NCBI RefSeq assembly: GCF_002099425.1
Contig: NW_018344059.1
Location: forward strand, 5,592,001-5,656,000
From: Phascolarctos cinereus
Taxonomy: Eukaryota; Chordata; Mammalia; Diprotodontia; Phascolarctidae
Reading direction: 5' to 3'
DNA length: 64,000 nucleotides
Shown here: positions 21,219 through 33,450 of the stretch, piece by piece
Position numbering within the stretch: the first letter of the stretch is position 1
Layout: the number at the start of each line of letters is the position of its first letter
Position numbers and translations under genes: made by a program
The notes under the pieces: generated by a model
Told to the model about the DNA's origin: nothing
Seen by the model: the letters and a program-made list of their open reading frames with translations, nothing else
Databases searched by the model: none

Positions 21219-21502
21219 GCAGCTAGGTGGTGCAGTGGATAGAGCCCTGGAGTCAAGAGGACCAGAGTTCAAATCCGGATTCAGATACTTGACACTAGCT
21301 GTGTGACCCTGGGCAAGTTACTTAACCCTGTTGCCCAACCAAAAAAAAAAAAACCCAAAACAAACAAACAAAAAAAACACCCTAGTTTTTCCCCAATAAT
21401 TTTGACCTGAGTTCAAATCTGGTCTCAGACCAGACACTTGACCCTTACTATCTGTGTGACCCTGGGCAAGTTACTTAACCCCAATTGCCTCACTGAAAAA
21501 AA
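21219..21502 (+). mobile_element. Composite (one-and-a-half) MON1-like SINE
   Basis: One full SINE with A-rich tail followed by a headless second body (gacctgagttcaaatctggt) with its own A tail. The whole unit is flanked by an exact 16-bp duplication, aaagtgggaaggaagg, at 21203-21218 and 21503-21518. Confidence 0.85.
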
Positions 21503-21539
21503 AAAGTGGGAAGGAAGGAATTAAAGAATTTCTGGGGAA

Positions 21540-22290
21540 TCTCAAATGTTCCCCTTACTTTAGCCTTGGAGACACCCCATATTAGCCATTCTAGGTTCCC
21601 AAATTCCTCTGGTCTCAGGCCACTAGACAATGTCTTGCCTGCCCCCTAAGCCCAAAGATCTCCCCATCCTACTTTCTGTGGGACAGAAAATTATTTCTTG
21701 AGTAGGAGTACTCTGAAGGTCCAGGTCTTCCTCTGAGGCAGGAATGTAGTGGGGGACCCCTAGATGGCTTGGTTGTGAGCAACCCCAGCCAACTGGGTGG
21801 GAGTGGTTCAGATTAGGGAGGTAGGAAAGGAGGCTTCAATGGGATTTTCCAGCCTCTCTGTGGTGGTAATGGAAGTAGTCACTGAATCTCCTGGCATGTT
21901 TTTAGTCTTTCTGTTTCATCCCCACCTCCATTCCTTTCCCCCATTACCCAACATCTTGGGATAACTGCCTCCTCCGATGTTCTAGCCATCCTTCATCCCA
22001 TCAGAGATGACTCATTCCCCACATTTAAATTTCATTACAGCCTCAGAGTCCAACCTGGACAGGGCACCAGGTCACCTTCTTCCACTAGTCCCAGGGCACA
22101 ATGGGTGGGCTGAGCTTTGGGTTCAGTTTCCACCTCAGGGACATCCTCCAGAGCCAGGGTGAGAGGGGATATATCTGTTCCCATCCTCCTCTCCTCATTC
22201 TCTTAACCCCACCCTGCCTCAGTATAGGATTTCCCCTTCCTCTAGCCCACACAGATACAAAGGAGAACAGGAATAGGGATATATATGGTT
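21540..22290. other. No gene seen
   Basis: Unique sequence. The open frames on the two strands at 22085-22382 overlap and show no domain. Confidence 0.5.
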
Positions 22291-22299
22291 CATCCATTT

Positions 22300-22400
22300 C
22301 ATTTTACAGTGGTCCAGCCACTTCATTTCAAAACAGTGCCTGCCCTCAAGGAACTTACATTCTACTAGAGGACATCACATGAACACGGAGAGATTATTAC
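22300..22400 (-). mobile_element. L2-related tail fragment
   Basis: cagtgcctgccctcaaggaa, then cttacattctactagaggac. Confidence 0.4.
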
Positions 22401-22529
22401 AAAGCACATGTGAAATAAATTCTAGCAATTGATTGGGGGGTTGTGGGGAGAAGGTATTAACAACTTGAGGAACCAGGAAAAGCCCCTCGTGGGAGATACT
22501 ACTTCAAAGAGTTCCAAGATGCAAAAGTC

Positions 22530-22612
22530 AGGACATCAGTGGCAAAGCTGAGACCAGAACCCATGTCTCCTGAGGCCAAGTCCAGTGTTCTTCATAACTC
22601 TATTTAATCTTC
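22530..22612 (-). mobile_element. MIR-type SINE fragment
   Basis: gctgagaccagaacccatgt, then gtccagtgttcttcataact, reverse. Confidence 0.4.
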
Positions 22613-23500
22613 TCCCAGCAAGTCAGCAAGATCCAGGTTCTCATTCAAGGATTCCCAACCTGAAAGACACTCTGGATGCTGAGACTGGACATAATGATGG
22701 AGGTAAATAACCAAAGAAAAACAATGTATTCTGGGAGAATTATTTTGGGGTGCTTTGAAGGGACCAGGAAAGATATCAAACAGAAAATACTGATGATCCA
22801 GTCTCTCTTCCCACACTTGGGAGAGACTACAGGTCTAGACACTAGGACATGTTCCCTGTCACCAAAGTCCAGAAAATGAGGTCCCTGGAGAGAGTCTCAA
22901 ACTGCCCATCTCTGTTCTCTGGACAGACTACCTCCCTCTTCCTGGGGTCCCCAGTCTACCACTCCCCCGCCCCGTTGCTATGTGCTAAAACAGCAGCTTT
23001 TCACATTAGGGCACAGGGCTTGGGGAAGGCTAAGGAGCTTTCTGGTGCATAGAAATTGGAACAGGAATTTGGGGCCATGTGGGAAAACTATTATTCAGGC
23101 TTCTGAGGTCACTGTCACTCCCACTGCCTTCCCCCCTCCCCCACGCCCATCCAAGAATACTCCTTCCTGGACTCTATTTATCCACCCATCCCTATCTGGC
23201 CAAGGAGCCAGTAATTCAGTTGTTCCATCCTACCATGGGCCCAGGAGCCAGCCCTCTCCCCATTAGCCCACTCCTGACCTTATCCTTCACCCACTCACCC
23301 ACCCTACTATACTGAAGGCTGGACACTCCCCATACCTCACTATGGGCTATCTTCCAAGGAATTAGGAAAGAGACTCTACAGAGTCACAAAAATGGTGTGT
23401 TTGGTATGACAACACAGAGCTGAGTACCTGGGTTAGGACAGAAGTCAGCACTTATCAGAGAAGAAACTGGATACCCAAGGACTGAACATGTGTGAAGCAG
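22613..23500. other. No gene seen
   Basis: Unique, moderately pyrimidine-rich. Overlapping short frames in both directions only. Confidence 0.5.
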
Positions 23501-23504
23501 AGCT

Positions 23505-23577
23505 CAGTTTCCATCTCTATAAAAAGAGGGGGTTGAATTAAATATCCAAAGTCTCTTCTAGCTCTAAATCCTATGCC
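23505..23577 (+). mobile_element. MIR-type SINE 3' fragment
   Basis: gtctcttctagctctaaatc terminal motif. Confidence 0.55.
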
Positions 23578-23579
23578 CT

Positions 23580-25675
23580 TATGAATCATAAGGACATAGC
23601 CATACGACCTGGCACAAAATCAACGTGTTCCCACGTGGTCCATATGCTCACATTGTGCGCCCATACCCTGGCATGCATACACATTTTGCACAAACACACC
23701 TGGCTACCAAGTTCCTCCCGGTTCTCCTCCTTAGTGCATATAGGGAACACAAAGAGGAGAGATCTGCTCAGTGGAGAGAATACTGACCCTTAAGAAATGC
23801 AATGAGAAAACAAAGCCCCAGAGGCATCCGGCTCTCAAGGTTTTCAATAAGCCTGGATAGGTAACTGAGATGATTCCAGCGATGGTGTGCCTTATGTCTC
23901 CTCCCCCACAAAAAAAAAAAACCACAACAGGAAATTCAGACTTCAAGTTCACACAATTCACAAAATTAACCCCACTCTACTCTCGGGCCCTTTTGGGCCC
24001 CGCAGGAAGAGCCTGCCCACTCCCCAAATATCACTCCAAACTTTGACCTTCACATTCCAGGCATCTCTCTAGAATTCCCCTAAAAAGTAAGAGGATTGAA
24101 GCTGGAAAATGACCTGGTGAGGACTCCAGCCTCCCTCGTCCTTCTCCAGCTTGGTGGCCCTCCCCAGCTCTCTGATAACAAGATCTTTCTCTTCCTTCTT
24201 TCCAGCCTGGCTCCCCAAAGGATGATTAAGTAAGAAGGTGATATATCACCTTTATCTTTTGCAAATATCCAGCCTTCAGTAAAACTAAATCCTTTCCCTT
24301 ACCAAATTCCCTTAGGGAATAGAGAAAGGGAGATTGGGGGGGAGGTAATTTGGATGGTCAGAATCTGAAACAATCCCTTAATTACAATTCTATTGAGTAC
24401 CCATTATCTGGCCTCTCTCCCTGAGCAAGGTGCGCTACACCTTCCTCTCAGAGTTCTAGGGATGCCCTGAGAGGTTTGGGGTGTGTCTCTTCTGCCACTG
24501 ACATAGGACTCTACTAGTTGTGTTTTCCCCACCGCTAGGTTCCAATGACTAGGAACCCAGTACCACTTAGCTGCCTGACATCAGTTACCTTTTACAGGGA
24601 GATTTTTTTTTTGCTTCAAAGTTGTAGCCAGAACAAATGTACAAACATTTCCCCCCCTCCACAACCCGTTGGGGGCACATTTTCCCCTATACCACTTCAG
24701 GATCTGGGGAGAGTAGGGTCACTCTTTGAATAGGCTCTTCATAACATTTAGTCCCACCAAGTTCATGTCCAGATGTTGCATGACTGCCAGGTAAGTCCTC
24801 ATCTCAGCCTACCATTGGGCTGGGTCCTGAAGGTCATTCCCAAAGGTTGCTCCCTACTCCTTGGAGCATTGATGCTGAGCTGGCTAAAAAATGATAGACC
24901 AGGGATAGGTCTTCGCTAGATGCTTGGACACCAGAACCCCTGGGGAAGGTCACTATCATGACCTTTTGAAACCCAAAATCTCCAAACCCTTCCACTAATG
25001 CAGAAAAGAACAAACGTAGGGGCAAAGGACCAAAGCCTACTTAACAGGGACGAGGGCAGTCAGCCTTCAAGCGCAGAAGGCCCAACACCTCACCTCACCA
25101 GAAGCCATAAACAAAGGAGTTGAACCAAGAGAGAGCAGCAGAAAGGAGCAGCTGGAGGTGTCCCCAGCTCTGGTTCCTCAACTGCAGCCAGTCAAAAGAC
25201 TGCCATTCACCATACGGCTAGCAGACCAGAACCAGTGACAAATTGTCTACCCATGCTCTGAGGCACTTCCATTACATCATCAGGACTCTCCAGGAAGCCA
25301 GATCCCCAGCAACCCTTCCCCCCTCCCCACAGACACACAGACACACATATCCTATCCCTACCACAAATAGCTAAACCCTGTGCTTCCTCTTCCTATCCTA
25401 CCCAGATACCCAGAACATGGGCCAACACTTAAATCCCAGGCAAGCAATGATATAGCCGCAGTATTGTTAGACTAGACCCTTAGCTTGATTCCAGGCTAGA
25501 CCCTTCCCTGTCTGTGAGAGTAAACCTAGAAACTAGATAGGCACCAGTGACTCCAGAAGGCTTTCACCTGAAGTTCCCAGTGAGCTTCATTCATCACCCT
25601 ACTCTGTAGATGTGGTACCTAGAACCCATATCATCCCAAGTCACGGCTGGGTACCTAGAATCCACAGGGACTTCA
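23580..25675. other. No gene seen
   Basis: Two kilobases of unique sequence without a recognised gene, repeat or long open frame. Confidence 0.5.
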
Positions 25676-25680
25676 TAAAG

Positions 25681-25898
25681 CAGGAGTTCTTAACCCCAAG
25701 GGATCTATGGACAGATTTCAAGGGGGTCTGTAAACTTGGATGTGAAAAAAATTGTATCTTTATTTTCACCAACCTTTGGTTGCCTTTGTCATCCTCTGTA
25801 TTTTATTTTATGCATTTTAAAGCATTCTGTAGGCTTCAACAACTACCAAAGGGGTCCATAACATATATACAAAAAAGGCTAAAAAAAAAAACCCACTG
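25681..25898. mobile_element. hAT-like MITE, copy C
   Basis: Left CAGGAGTTCTTAACC. The internal ttttatgcattttaaagcat matches copy A. The right end is degraded by an A-run. Confidence 0.55.
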
Positions 25899-26227
25899 TA
25901 GAGGAGAGGTGATTCAGAGACGATTTTTCACTTCCTCCTGGAGCCAAGGATCTCCTTGGCCAAGTAGTGAGAGGGCCAGCCTTGGGGTAGAGAAGAGGAC
26001 TGAAATGAACCAAGAGACTCTATTCTGGGAATTTAGTGCCTCCCTCTTATTCTCCCCCTTCTCCTAGGTGAACAGCTCCAGATCCGTTAGCCTATAGGAA
26101 CACCTGATTCTACTTTTTCTCACCTCAGAGCTGGCTCAGGCAGCCTTCCCTGATCCCCAGCCTCCAACCCCACTTTCTGTGACAGAAGCTACCTGGGTAC
26201 CTAAAGCCTACCAGAGACCAAAGGAAA

Positions 26228-26515
26228 CAAGGTGATGTAGTGGAAAGAATGCTTGAATGGGAATCAGGAAACATGGGTCTGAATCCTACTGCTTACTGCC
26301 TTCTTCAACTTGAGGCAAATACTGTCTCTTCTCTGAACGTCAGTTTCCTTGAGTATGTCGTTGTTTGTCCTTCCTTCTCGAAGAGGACCATGACATCAGG
26401 GAGGGGATGCCATGACACACAAGGAAATTGGATTTAAGTGAGGGAGGGCTATGCAAAGTCACCCGCCTGGACTACACTGTCTAAGGTACTTTCCCAGCTC
26501 TAAATTCTATGACCT
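26228..26515 (+). mobile_element. MIR-type SINE split by a (TTG)n-headed repeat
   Basis: SINE parts at 26228-26356 (gatgtagtggaaagaatgct) and 26474-26515 (ttcccagctctaaattctat). The insert at 26357-26473 reads gtcgttgtttgtccttcctt, then gaagaggaccatgacatcag. Confidence 0.7.
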
Positions 26516-26689
26516 AGAATTTCCTGGGGCTTCTCCAAGACACAGGACCAAAGCTTGGGAAGATCACAAGTTTCCTTCCTAGGGCAGGCACCCAACCCTC
26601 CTCCCTTGTTCTCTCATGGTTCCCACTGCCACCCCCCCCAACCTGCTGATTGGGGGCCACTCTGGTCAGCCTCACACCCAGTCTCACCA

Positions 26690-26885
26690 TCTCATAACTT
26701 TTAATAAGAGTTTAATAGCACAAAGCAGCGGGCAACAGCTTCATTTTTAATTATCTAATTTACATTTAATTTTCCCCACCAACATGGAGCATTTTATTAA
26801 TGTTTTACCTAGTCAGGGCGTCTTTTTATGGGCTGTGAATACGTTAATAAAATGAATGGGAAACGTCTCCACTTTTGCATTACCC
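26690..26885. promoter_or_regulatory. AT-rich candidate conserved element with homeodomain-type cores
   Basis: Repeat-free block dense in TAAT/ATTA cores (tttttaattatctaattta, cattttattaatgttt, aatacgttaataaaatgaat) bordered by GC-rich unique DNA. Resembles homeodomain-bound developmental enhancers in texture. Confidence 0.4.
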
Positions 26886-26889
26886 ATCG

Positions 26890-27365
26890 GGACTGTGGCC
26901 CCTACCCTACATGCCCCCCCCATCTTCCATTTGTCCCTCCCTCTCCTTTGAAGCATACTTCAGCACCCCTTTTCTCAAGCCACTCCAGAACCCAATCCTA
27001 GAACCAACCCCTTACCCATCTACCCCAAGACATACATCTCAGACCAGACATGAAATCAGAGACTTTCAGAGCTACAAAGTACCCTAAGCAGGTCTTTACC
27101 TGGCATTATAGGAAAATATATCCAACAGAGGCAGTTTATTAGACTAAGTGACTCAGGGTGGGTCCCCTAAGAAGGACAATAAATGACCCAATGGACTACT
27201 TGACCTATAGAGAGGATCTCAAAGGGCCACAAGCGGAACAAGCCAATGGTCCCATTGTTTGACAAAGATGGAGGCGGCAAGCTCAAGATGATCCACTTTG
27301 GTATTTAGTGGAGCTGAACTCTCTTTGCCCCAAGAAGCAGTGCATGCAAATAGAATAAAATTTAG
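26890..27365. other. No gene seen
   Basis: Unique. Contains cccattgtttgacaaagatg (SOX/TCF-like) and gatggaggcggc (YY1-like) near 27250-27285. Confidence 0.4.
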
Positions 27366-27367
27366 AC

Positions 27368-27690
27368 ATGAAGTGTTAGAAAGAACCCTTGACCAGGCAT
27401 CAGGAGACCTAGCTTCTAGTCATGGTCCTGCAGTTAGTTAGCTATGTCAAAATGGGTAAGTCACTTCTCCCCTATGGGGCACATTGTGTGAACACTGGGC
27501 TAGATGAACTTTAAGGTCACTTGCAGCTCTAAATTCTATGATCCATAATTTCCTCATCTCTAGAACTGGGAGAATAATGCTTTTACATTGTAAGGAAAGT
27601 ATGCCTCACAGGGCTGTCGTAAAGAAAAAGGGTTTTGTAAACTTAAGTACTACAGAAATTCACAGTATTATTATTATTGTTAGACAATAG
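27368..27690 (+). mobile_element. Two adjacent MIR-type SINE parts
   Basis: 27368-27543 is the marsupial MIR variant ending cttgcagctctaaattctat. 27548-27690 is a THER1-like 3' half ending in (att)n. Confidence 0.65.
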
Positions 27691-27699
27691 CCCCCAAAT

Positions 27700-29860
27700 C
27701 CCCATATAGACACATGGACATATGCATACACACACATGCCCCCAGTAGGGGTTAGAGAGGCCAGGTTGCCTCTCTTGGCCTTTCTCCAGTAGCTGGCTAT
27801 CTCTGGGGGCTAGCATAGCAGTCCTGGCTCCATCCTGGGCCAACTGTCTTCAAGCAGGATCCTCAGATGCCAGGCACTGGCACTCAGAGAGTTAAGTGGT
27901 CTAATAGGTACAATCAATGCTACAGTGGCTAGGTATGGGGGTGGGGGCCCAGGAAGAGAAGCAGGGTTTGGAGGGGCACTGGAGCCTGCAGAGCTGGCCT
28001 GGGTATTTTTAGCTGCCTGAATGAGCTGAGCTCAGGGCTCCATGCAGCCACTTGGAAGAGGGGGGAGGGAGAGGGGACATAGTGCCAAGGGTGGTAGTAG
28101 GGAAGGGATGGGGAGGGGAGGTAGTGATGCCCAGAATACTGGATTGGGGGAAAAGTATTCTGCTGGGGCTCCCTCAAAACACAGTGTTTTGGGGGGAGGA
28201 GAAAAGTAGCTCTTAAGATCCCTTAAGCCCTGATTTAGTTAACCCCCTACTCTTGGGGAGACAATAGCCACAAGGAAGGAAATGGGAACAAAGAAAATAG
28301 TTTCTAGGGACAGTAACTGACTCTTTGGCTACTCCATGGAATGGGGTAGAACTCAGTTGGCCCTCTTCCTCTCTCCAAATTCATCTTCTTAGAGAGGAAG
28401 ATAGAGATGGGGCTTGTGGGTATGGAGGGAAGAGAGCAATTCCAGGATCATTGGTACCAGAGTCAACAAGGTGTCATATACCTTCCCCCCTTAAATTCCT
28501 CTGTCTCGGAGTAATATTCAAGGCAAGGAGAAGGGAGGATGGAGCAGTGGTCAGCACCCTGATGAGACATAATTGAGGTTGATTTACCTGCTTCTCCCCA
28601 AACACCCTCCACACCTGCCCAAACCCTGCCTAGGGCCCTCTGCCTAGGACCTAGAGACTTCCTAATTAATGCTCTTTATCTTCCCCCAAAATCCACACTC
28701 CTTTCCAAAGAGGGGTTGTGGACTGCCATCCCTAGGCCTAATTCTAGAGGGAGTGGGGGAAAAAAGTAAGAACAGGCACTCTCCCCCCTACTCCCTTTCT
28801 CCCTCTTCTTCTTCCTAATCAGGGCTCTAGGAGCTAGGCTTTCTCCATCACCAGGTCAGGGCTGGATAGTTCCCATGGCAACAGATGACAGCAACAAAGA
28901 GGCTGAAGGACCACAGGGTCAGGGGTGAGATTGAGGTGGGGGGGATTGGAGCCCAGGAAAGGAGGACGTGCCAGGTTGGTAGGGAAAGAGACTGACTCCA
29001 AGACAAGTGTCAAGATGAGGTGATGAGGCAGGAAAGGGAGGGGATTAGAGGGCACCCCCACATACATATAGCCTTCCCCAATTATACCTGGAGAGAGGGG
29101 AGTGAGTGACACTAAGTACACTTCATGGAGGGAGGGGGTGACATCAGAGTAAAGGTCAAATGAATTCTGAGACCGAAGACCTCGCCTTGATCTCCCTGGA
29201 ACCCGCTAGCTTCCTACCCTTTTAAGGAGGAGAAAAACCTGAAACCTGGATTAGTAGGAGAAGGTGGGGGCAGGAGACAATCTATAATGGAGGAATCTGT
29301 TGGGTGAGCTATAAGGAAGATTTCCCCCTCACCTACCCTTTGCCCCCAAAATAGTCTTTCTCTTTTAGGAGGGAAGCCAAAGGGGAGTGGGGGTGTAGTT
29401 GGAGGGTTTGGGGAAATCTATATGCAGATCTGTAACTCAATCTTTCCTTGCCCACACCCATACCTTTTTTCTGGGAGGCCAGGCCTGGGAGGTCATCTGG
29501 TCATTCCAAAGCCCGATCCAAGCTCTTGAGCTTCTCATAGACAAGACATTCTCTGTCCAAGAAGTACCATAATGGGGGGGGGGAGTAAGATGGGACATTA
29601 CAAATTCAGAACCATCCCTACCCACTGCAAGTCACATTCCTTGAAGGGGCTGAAGCAGGGACCCCACCAACCCTAGAATGCAATACAAGGATATAAGCCT
29701 TCACTGAAGAGGCCTGAGACAGGAGCCCTAAACCTTGGAGAAAAGAGCTCAGCAGTGCCAAGTTCCATCCCTTCCTTTCTGGTCCCATTTTTCTCATTCT
29801 TGGCTAGGTCACCCTATCCTTCTCCCAGATTTTTGTATCCTCTCTGGATTTGATACTTCT
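27700..29860. other. Unique intergenic sequence
   Basis: No gene recognised. Contains an X-box-like site at 28869-28882 and G-rich tracts. Open frames under 100 codons, no domains. Confidence 0.5.
28869..28882. promoter_or_regulatory. RFX X-box-like motif
   Basis: GTTCCCATGGCAAC differs from the palindromic X-box GTTGCCATGGCAAC at one base. Confidence 0.45.
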
Positions 29861-29867
29861 CTCCCCA

Positions 29868-29950
29868 GGCCACCAGACTGCTTCCCTCTCTCTATCTGCT
29901 TATCATAGTGCTTTAGCACATAGTAGGCACTTAACAAATGCTTGTTGACT
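29868..29950 (+). mobile_element. L2 LINE 3' tail
   Basis: tagcacatagtaggcactta followed by acaaatgcttgttgact. Confidence 0.6.
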
Positions 29951-30283
29951 TGTCTGCATTCCCAGATTCAGGGGCCTTCTGGAGGTAAAACCCTCTGCCT
30001 CAAGGTTGGGCTCTCCTACATAGGGCAGGCACAAGGAGCCTTTGAAGCAAATGCATCCCAGACATCTCCAGGAACAGAAATGTCAGCTTCTATTCAGTTG
30101 TCAAGTACTAGGGATCTCTTCCCCACCCCACCCCCATCCCAGCTGCCCTTCCCCATGATATATCCTGGGCTGCTATCTGTATTCTTCCTCCAGTGGGTCA
30201 CTTCCACAGCATCCAAGACCCTACTCACACTGGTCCTTCATCTCTCATCTTCCCTGCTTTGCCTACACCCCCAATGACCACAG

Positions 30284-30465
30284 AATCACAAAATGTTAGA
30301 GCTGGAAGGAACTTTAAAAAGAAGAAATTGGAAGCTGGAAGGAACATTTCATCCTATTCTCCCATTTTATAGATGAAGAAACTGAGACCCTGGAGAGGGA
30401 ATGACTTGTGTTGAGGTCACATATGACCAAAACTCCTGACTATTTCCACTATATTACACTACCCT
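30284..30465 (-). mobile_element. MIR3-type CORE-SINE
   Basis: aaatgttagagctggaagga, then tagatgaagaaactgagacc, reverse, with a small internal duplication of 'gctggaaggaac'. Confidence 0.65.
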
Positions 30466-30469
30466 TCTG

Positions 30470-31915
30470 TGTGTGGGGGGGTATATGTGTGTGTTTTTTA
30501 ATAATTATACTTTATTTTAAAATTCATTTCTTAAATCTTGAGTTCCTAATTCTCTCCCTCTCTCCAGACCCTACCCTACCCATTCAGAAGGCAAGCAATA
30601 TGATATCAGCTATGGAATATATTTGATGAGGTCCTGGTTGGTGACCCTTTAGAGGGGTAGGCTCAAGGGAAGGGAGGTCATCCCCAAGTCAAAATGCCTT
30701 GACTCTCAATCTACGCCAACAAACTAGGGTGGGGAGGGGATGGCTAAGAAAGTAGGGAAAACTGGGACAGAGGCTCCTTGGGGCAGGGGGGAAGGGTGGT
30801 TGTACGGTACCATGGATGGGGACAGCATGTGATGGGGGGACTGAGAAAAGATCCCAAATTAAGGATTCAGTTATATCATATTTCCTACTTCCTTGGAGCT
30901 AAAGAAAAAAGAGTGATGATGCTCTGGGATTTAGTGGAGCCAGCAGGGCCAGGAAGGAGAGAATGGGAAAATGAGAAACTTTCCCTCTGAACCTCCCACA
31001 CCTCATTGGTCTGGGTGCCTATCCAGCCTCCCTGAGGGCAGAATCTGTCTGCTCCTGCCCTGGGTTAGGGGCAAGGGGTGGAGGTTCCTGGGGCTAAGCA
31101 CACTCTCTGGGGAGTTTTTGGCAAGCCTAGTGGGGAGAGGTGAGGCAGGGGTAACAGGACTGCAGTGATGAAGCTCTGAGATGAGGGTGATTAATCTTTT
31201 GTGCTCTGTGCATCAGCCCCCCATCTCCTCGACAAGCTCTCTCCCAGGCTGTCCCCTCTGCAGCCAACCCTAGCCCCAGGGGTTAATCTGTGCTCTGGTG
31301 GGACTTCACAGCAGCCACAGGCAGGCTAGAGACATTAATTCCCAGAAGAAAGAAGGAGGGGGCATAGCAGGAGGCTGCAGGAGAGCAGGAACAAGGGACC
31401 AGCCTGCCACCCTCTTTGGGAAATGTTTTCCTTATTCATCAAGAGGGACCATTTGTGAGGAGGGAGAAGGCAGAGAAGGCACTGGATTCCCAGACTTGAA
31501 GAACAAGGATCTTATAGCCATTTGACCTCAGCAAAAACACTACCATCCCTTCCTCAACCAGTTACCTACCAGTGCCCTCCTCTATCTTAAAGCACAGGGA
31601 AGATTCTGAGAGGAATGAAAAGGGGGATCCATCTCTGCTCCTTAAGTGTGCTGAGCACTCAGAGCTCCTCTGAGCTGCTTCCCTATCTGTCTCTCTCTTC
31701 TTCCCCCCACCTTTCTCTCCCTTCCTCTCTCCCTCCTTCCCAGCACAGGACCCTGAATGCAGTTTGCAGTTTTGACAGCAGATGTCTCTCCTATTATGAT
31801 TTATCAAAATCCTTAAAGTAAATAATGAAAACATATTTACAGGAATGGACCCCAGAGGGAGGGAGTCCTTGGCATGGGGGTGGGGCTGGGGCAGCCCAGT
31901 TGAAAAGCACACATG
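30470..31915. other. Unique sequence with possible regulatory blocks
   Basis: No gene seen. 31185-31345 (ggtgattaatctttt, ggggttaatctgtg, gacattaattcccag) and 31785-31850 (attatgatttatcaaaatcc) are repeat-free AT-core blocks beside GC-rich DNA. A pyrimidine tract lies at 31679-31741. Confidence 0.4.
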
Positions 31916-31918
31916 CAC

Positions 31919-31920
<2 letters not shown>

Positions 31921-31968
<48 letters not shown>
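31921..31968. repeat. (TG)24 microsatellite
   Basis: Uninterrupted. Open frames through it are artefacts. Confidence 0.95.
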
Positions 31969-31970
<2 letters not shown>

Positions 31971-32514
31971 GGGGAGGGGACAGAGGGTGCCCAGGTACCC
32001 TCCACCCACATCTCCTCCCTTGTACCCCTGATTAGAATTAGAATTAGAACCTGACTCATGGCCTGAGGATGACAGGTCAGGAAAGCTCTGGTAGAGAAAT
32101 CTTAGGTCAGATGGGAGAGAACCCAGCCTCTTTCTTACCTGCTCTCAGCCTTGGGAGCCCCTAGCTTGGGATTTTTCCATCAAACCCCTCTGTAATTCTC
32201 ACCCATTGCAGATCACCCCATACCAGTGGAAATCCAGGCATCTGCTCTCACCCTAAAGGTAGGGTTAGGCCCCTTTATGGATGGATGAGGCATCTGGACA
32301 TTTCAGAGAAGCAGAGTAGAAGTGGGGAGACTAATGAGGAAAAGGCATTGTCATCTCTAACTTAGGGCATTATTGGCTGAGGAGACAGAAACATACCTGG
32401 TGGCCCAAAGACCCTATCAGGGCCTCACACCTCAGCTTGTTACCATGGCTTCCCAATGTTTCTGTCTTCCAGGGCCACCAGCTCAGGATCCTAGACACAG
32501 ACCTTATCAACCGG

Positions 32515-32645
32515 TCTCCTCCTCTCCCTTTTTCCTCCTTTCCTCATCCTCCCCCTTCTCCTCTCTCCATCTCTCTCACTCTCCCTCCATCTCTCTTTCC
32601 CTTCCTCCATCTCTCTCTCTCTTTCTCCCCACTCCCTCTATAACT
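32515..32645. repeat. Pyrimidine-rich (CT)n-like tract
   Basis: About 130 bp of C/T with few purines (ctctctctctctttctcccc). Confidence 0.8.
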
Positions 32646-32649
32646 CTTC

Positions 32650-33050
32650 GACCACATCCTCCTTGTATATTTTCCATCCATCCACTCCTTCCAATAACTC
32701 CCCCACCCCAGGCTGCAGCTGAATCTAAACCAAATGCACTAGCAGCTTTAAGGGAGATGGAGCTGAAGCCCCAGAGAAAAGATTTAAGGGGGGAAGGGTG
32801 CGGAGACAAGGGGACTTGGCATTTGCACTTGATTTAGTGCAGGTGAGAGGAGCTGAGGAGGGGTATGCAGCCAGGAGCTCAGGGAAAGCTGGCTTCTTAG
32901 GGAGGAGGGAGGCTTTTCTGAACTCAGGGTTTATCTTTATTTTCTTTCCAGCTGGGCTGTCTCTGGGGACCAAGACTCCCCCTTTCTCCCCACCTCTGTG
33001 GCCAGTCCTACCTCCTCCTAGGTCTGATTGGGAATGGAATGGATGCTAGG
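32650..33050. other. No gene seen
   Basis: Unique sequence. Overlapping short frames on both strands only. Confidence 0.4.
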
Positions 33051-33055
33051 CTCTT

Positions 33056-33190
33056 AAGAGTGGGGAGAGACCTTGCAGGTCATCTATTCATTCCTCCCCA
33101 TCCCCCCTTCACCATATTACAGTTGAAGAAACTGAGGCCTACATGGAGCTAATAGTGGTTAGAAAATAAGTGGTCTGCTTTCTAGTCTTG
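33056..33190 (-). mobile_element. MIR3-type CORE-SINE fragment
   Basis: cagttgaagaaactgaggcc in reverse context. Confidence 0.5.
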
Positions 33191-33284
33191 GACTCCATCA
33201 ACCAGGCCATACACTGAACCCCCAGTGATTTGGATTATCTCTCCTCTGAGCAGGAGCTGGTAGTCTGTGCCACACAATGTGGCC

Positions 33285-33450
33285 CTTGATTAATTCAATT
33301 AAACCAACATTTATTAGGTGCTACTATGTTAAGATACTGTACTAGGCAATCCCAGTAACCAAGACAAAAATGAAATGGTCCTGCCTTCAAGAAGTTGACG
33401 TTCTGATGTCTGTGTATTTGTGTATAGGGTGTAAGTATATAAATAAAATA
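33285..33450 (-). mobile_element. L2-related tail fragment
   Basis: accaacatttattaggtgct, then ctgccttcaagaagttgacg. Confidence 0.5.

Noticed and set aside
31562-32059. 165-codon minus-strand frame with a His-Thr run
   Set aside because: The run is the (TG)24 microsatellite; the flanks have no domain.
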